Shown piece by piece: positions 61,512 through 64,000 of a stretch of 64,000 nt of DNA. How positions within the stretch are numbered: the first letter of the stretch is position 1; the number at the start of each line of letters is the position of its first letter. The position numbers and the translations under genes are program-made. The notes under the pieces were generated by a model. The model was not told the DNA's origin, did not search any database, and was given only the letters and a program-made list of their open reading frames with translations. This DNA comes from XBB1006 sp051877515 (GTDB taxonomy: Bacteria > Bacillota > Clostridia > Lachnospirales > Lachnospiraceae): positions 62,001 through 126,000 of the forward strand of contig JBJEIY010000005.1 of the NCBI GenBank assembly GCA_051877515.1, written 5' to 3'.

Positions 61512-62909
61512 TTAAAGGATCATCATTGCAACGGATAGAATGATCAGATTTAATACGATTAAGATTCCGCAAAGCGGAAGTGCAAATTTCACCCATGTGG
61601 GATACTCGATCCTGGCAATTGAGGTGCCTCCCATAACAACGGCAGAGGTTGGTGTAACCAGATTCACCACTCCGCAGGATGCACAATAGATCATGATCAT
61701 GACCTCCGGACTTAATCCCAGAGACTGGGCCAATGCTCCAAAGGTCGGCATGGAAGCTGCTGCCAGTCCCGATGTGGACGGGATCAGAAACGTCAGTCCC
61801 ATATATACAAAGAAGGTTCCTGCCGTGAATACTGTGGTATTGACTCCTGCCAACGCTTTCGATGCATGGTCTAAAACATAAAGATCTAATCCGGTTTCTT
61901 TCATAAGAATGGAAATTCCTCTGGATACAGCGATAACCAGGACCACGCTCATCATGTCGGATGCCCCGTTAATGAATTCTTTCACAATCTCTCTTTCGGA
62001 AAACCGATTGACAAGTCCGATGACAATGGCCATGATAAGAAACCATGCCTGCAGTTCCTGAAAATACCAGTCACCAAACGGAACTCCCACTAAAATTCCT
62101 GTCCAGGCCGGCACATTGATCCCGAAGCTTTCCCATGGGATCAGACTGATGATCATAATCGTAAAGGTAAAAATAAAAATGACCAGTGTGGTTGCATGTG
62201 CGCCGGTTATCTTTCTTTCTTCCTGTTTGATCCCGCTTAAATACTCTTCTTCGGAGGCTGTCCTTTCGGCCGGAGAAAGTACACTTCTTCCCCGGCTCTT
62301 AACGGCCTTCGCATATCGATATACAAAAATCATGGAAACAAGCAAAGAAACAAGCCACAAAACGGCTCCCAATCCAATCACAATGGACTGGTTCACCGTT
62401 ACATTCACAGACTTTAGGGCATCCACCGCCGCACCTACCGCAAAGGGATTCACCGTGGATCCCAGACATCCGGCTCCCGCACCGAATAAAATGATGGCTG
62501 CTCCAACCATTGCGTCAAAGCCTGCCGCCATCATGGTTCCAACGATCAATGCATAAAAAGCCATTGTTTCCTCGCACATGCCATAAGTGGTTCCACCCAG
62601 GGAAAACACCAGCATCAGGATTGGAACCAACCACAACTCATTTCCGCCCATTTTCCCTACAATAAAAGCAATTCCTGCATCCAGCGCACCGGATTTATTA
62701 ACAACCCCAAGGAATCCTCCAATGCAAAGCACAAATACACATACATCAATCGCATCCACAAATCCTTTTGGCGCCGCCATCACAAACTGTGCCAGACTTG
62801 CGCCTTTTACACTGGGGATAAAATGCGTAACAACCGCTAGAATGGCAATGATCATGAATAAAATGCCAAAGGCGGAAGGCATTCTTGTCCCCTTTTTTTC
62901 TTTTCCCAA
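61512..62909 (-). CDS. YfcC-family transporter (DcuC/NhaC-like)
   Basis: 465-residue membrane protein with about twelve helices, the family repeats FVLCIGGFLGVVNKSGALDAG and LTFLIPSTSGLAAASMPTFG, and the SLGGTTYGMCEETMAFY segment. Members carry C4-dicarboxylates, amino acids or related anions. Next to carbamate kinase it could exchange arginine/ornithine or citrulline-type substrates; this is inference. The start codon is TTG with GAGGAGG 8 bases upstream. Confidence 0.85.
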   Translation of the reverse strand: MGKEKKGTRMPSAFGILFMIIAILAVVTHFIPSVKGASLAQFVMAAPKGFVDAIDVCVFVLCIGGFLGVVNKSGALDAGIAFIVGKMGGNELWLVPILMLVFSLGGTTYGMCEETMAFYALIVGTMMAAGFDAMVGAAIILFGAGAGCLGSTVNPFAVGAAVDALKSVNVTVNQSIVIGLGAVLWLVSLLVSMIFVYRYAKAVKSRGRSVLSPAERTASEEEYLSGIKQEERKITGAHATTLVIFIFTFTIMIISLIPWESFGINVPAWTGILVGVPFGDWYFQELQAWFLIMAIVIGLVNRFSEREIVKEFINGASDMMSVVLVIAVSRGISILMKETGLDLYVLDHASKALAGVNTTVFTAGTFFVYMGLTFLIPSTSGLAAASMPTFGALAQSLGLSPEVMIMIYCASCGVVNLVTPTSAVVMGGTSIARIEYPTWVKFALPLCGILIVLNLIILSVAMMIL

Positions 62910-62981
62910 TTCAACTTCCTCCTCATTTATTTATATACAACCACTTTTTATGAATATTTATACACCCAAAATTCTAATTTT

Positions 62982-63013
62982 CCCGTTCCGGTCCTTCCCG
63001 GGACCAGAACGGG
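62982..63013 (-). other. Strong GC hairpin between arcC and the YfcC gene
   Basis: CCCGTTC-x-GGTCC / GGACC-x-GAACGGG stem with a 6-base loop and no T run on either strand. Probably an mRNA stabiliser or processing site rather than a terminator. Confidence 0.55.
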
Positions 63014-63077
63014 TCATAAGCTCATTTCTATTGAAATGCATATTCAAATGGTTGTATATCCCCCAAAATTTTGCTTC

Positions 63078-64000
63078 CTATTTCGCTACGATCCTGGTTC
63101 CTGTCTCCCCAGACATTGCAAGACCGGCTTTTTCAAGGGAAGTGATCAAGGCTACTCTTCCGTTATCAGATTTCACGAAATTCATACATGCCTCAACCTT
63201 TGGAAGCATACTTCCCGGAGCGAACTGTCCTTCGCCGATATAACGATCACAGTCCTCTAAATTCATTTCTGCAAGCTCTTTCTGATCAGGCTTATTGAAA
63301 TTAATGCAAACTCGATCAACAGCGGTTAGGATCACCAGCATATCCGCATTCATATCCTCTGCCAGTTTTGCACAGGATTTATCCTTATCGATGACTGCTG
63401 CTGTTCCCTGTAAACCATTCGGTGTCTCAATAACCGGAATTCCGCCGCCGCCAACAGTGATGACTACCACATCATCCTCTACCAGCTTGTTCACAACACC
63501 CAGTTCTACAATCCGTTTCGGCTGCGGTGACGGAACAACCCGTCTGTATCCTCTGCCGGCATCTTCCACGAATGTATAACCTTTCTCTGCTGCGATTCTG
63601 TCAGCTTCTTCCTTCGTCATAAAAGAACCGATAGGCTTGGTTGGTTTTTCAAATGCCTTATCTGCAGGATCAACGACCACCTGGGTTACAAGACAGGCAA
63701 CTTCCTTCTTAATATTACGGGAAGATAATTCCTGCTGGACTGCCTGCTGTAAATGATAGCCAATATAACCCTGTGACATTGCGCCACACTCCGGAAATGG
63801 CATATATGGTGTCTTGCCACCCTGGGTAGCGGAAAACTCCATAGCATTATTAATCATACCGACCTGCGGGCCGTTTCCATGACCAATGACAACTCTATGA
63901 CCCTGGGAAATAAGGTCAACAATCGTTTTGGCGGTATGTTTCACCAGCTCTAATTGTTCTTCTGCATTATTTCCCAGCGCATTTCCGCCTAATGCAAGCA
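63078..64000 (-). CDS. arcC: Carbamate kinase (5' end outside window)
   Basis: Makes ATP from carbamoyl phosphate and ADP, the last step of arginine deiminase, agmatine or purine-derived carbamoyl-phosphate catabolism. Open through the window edge: upstream codons read ALGGNALGNNAEEQLELVKH, so only a few N-terminal residues are missing. VIGHGNGPQVGMI, PFPECGAMSQGYIGY, ITVGGGGIPV and DADMLVILTAVDRV are typical. The transporter follows after a 168-base gap. Confidence 0.95.
   Translation of the reverse strand, partial: LALGGNALGNNAEEQLELVKHTAKTIVDLISQGHRVVIGHGNGPQVGMINNAMEFSATQGGKTPYMPFPECGAMSQGYIGYHLQQAVQQELSSRNIKKEVACLVTQVVVDPADKAFEKPTKPIGSFMTKEEADRIAAEKGYTFVEDAGRGYRRVVPSPQPKRIVELGVVNKLVEDDVVVITVGGGGIPVIETPNGLQGTAAVIDKDKSCAKLAEDMNADMLVILTAVDRVCINFNKPDQKELAEMNLEDCDRYIGEGQFAPGSMLPKVEACMNFVKSDNGRVALITSLEKAGLAMSGETGTRIVAK

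Overview
The window looks like a chromosomal segment of an anaerobic, spore-forming Firmicute, most likely a gut-type Lachnospiraceae (Clostridia). The evidence is the mix of sporulation genes (yabP, yabQ, spoIIE, cotS-like, spoVG, spoVT), the conserved block hup-rqcP-yabP-yabQ-divIC-spoIIE-tilS-hpt-ftsH, paired glgC/glgD, a DnaD/DnaI primosome operon, a SAM-I riboswitch in front of metK, and several c-di-GMP genes. I cannot name the genus from sequence alone. Most genes lie on the minus strand.

Layout. 1-2.9 kb: the end of a CBS-GGDEF protein and a GH13 alpha-glucan hydrolase. 3.1-10.4 kb: the sporulation/division block, with a Spo0A-like promoter before spoIIE. 10.5-17.2 kb: phosphosugar mutase, a PEGA lipoprotein, a CotS-like protein, cca and proS. 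17.2-20.1 kb: a compact c-di-GMP cassette (PilZ receptor, HD-GYP phosphodiesterase, diguanylate cyclase). 20.2-24.7 kb: a pseudouridine synthase, a two-component system, and metK behind its riboswitch, divergent from a second HD-GYP gene (24.8-26.0 kb). 26-34.5 kb: murA, mfd, pth, spoVG, glgD and glgC. 34.7-41.6 kb: murC, a double DnaA-box pair, dnaD-like and dnaI-like loader genes, prs, an EamA transporter and a HAD phosphatase. 41.9-43.2 kb: an uncharacterised secreted protein with a possible papain-like C-terminal domain.

43.45-48.0 kb is an AT-rich integrated element in the 3' end of a tRNA-Pro(CGG) gene. It is bounded by a 50-bp direct repeat (one mismatch) and carries putative integrase arm sites at both ends. 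The phage part is wrecked: the C-terminal end of a tape-measure protein abuts an integrase that has lost its N-terminal domain. The surviving cargo is an apparently intact RnlA/RnlB (RNase LS type) toxin-antitoxin pair with its own strong promoter, plus a small coiled-coil membrane protein. This anti-phage island is the most notable part of the window.

48.1-64 kb: a PHP phosphatase, a class A PBP, spoVT, a rhodanese-TtcA fusion, a hemolysin-III-like membrane protein, a YvyF-like zinc protein, a ROK glucokinase, a PLC-like protein coupled to adenine deaminase, argR, and an overlapping araC/tRNA-binding/yitT operon. It ends with a YfcC-type transporter and a carbamate kinase cut by the window end. 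No CRISPR array, rRNA or insertion sequence was seen.
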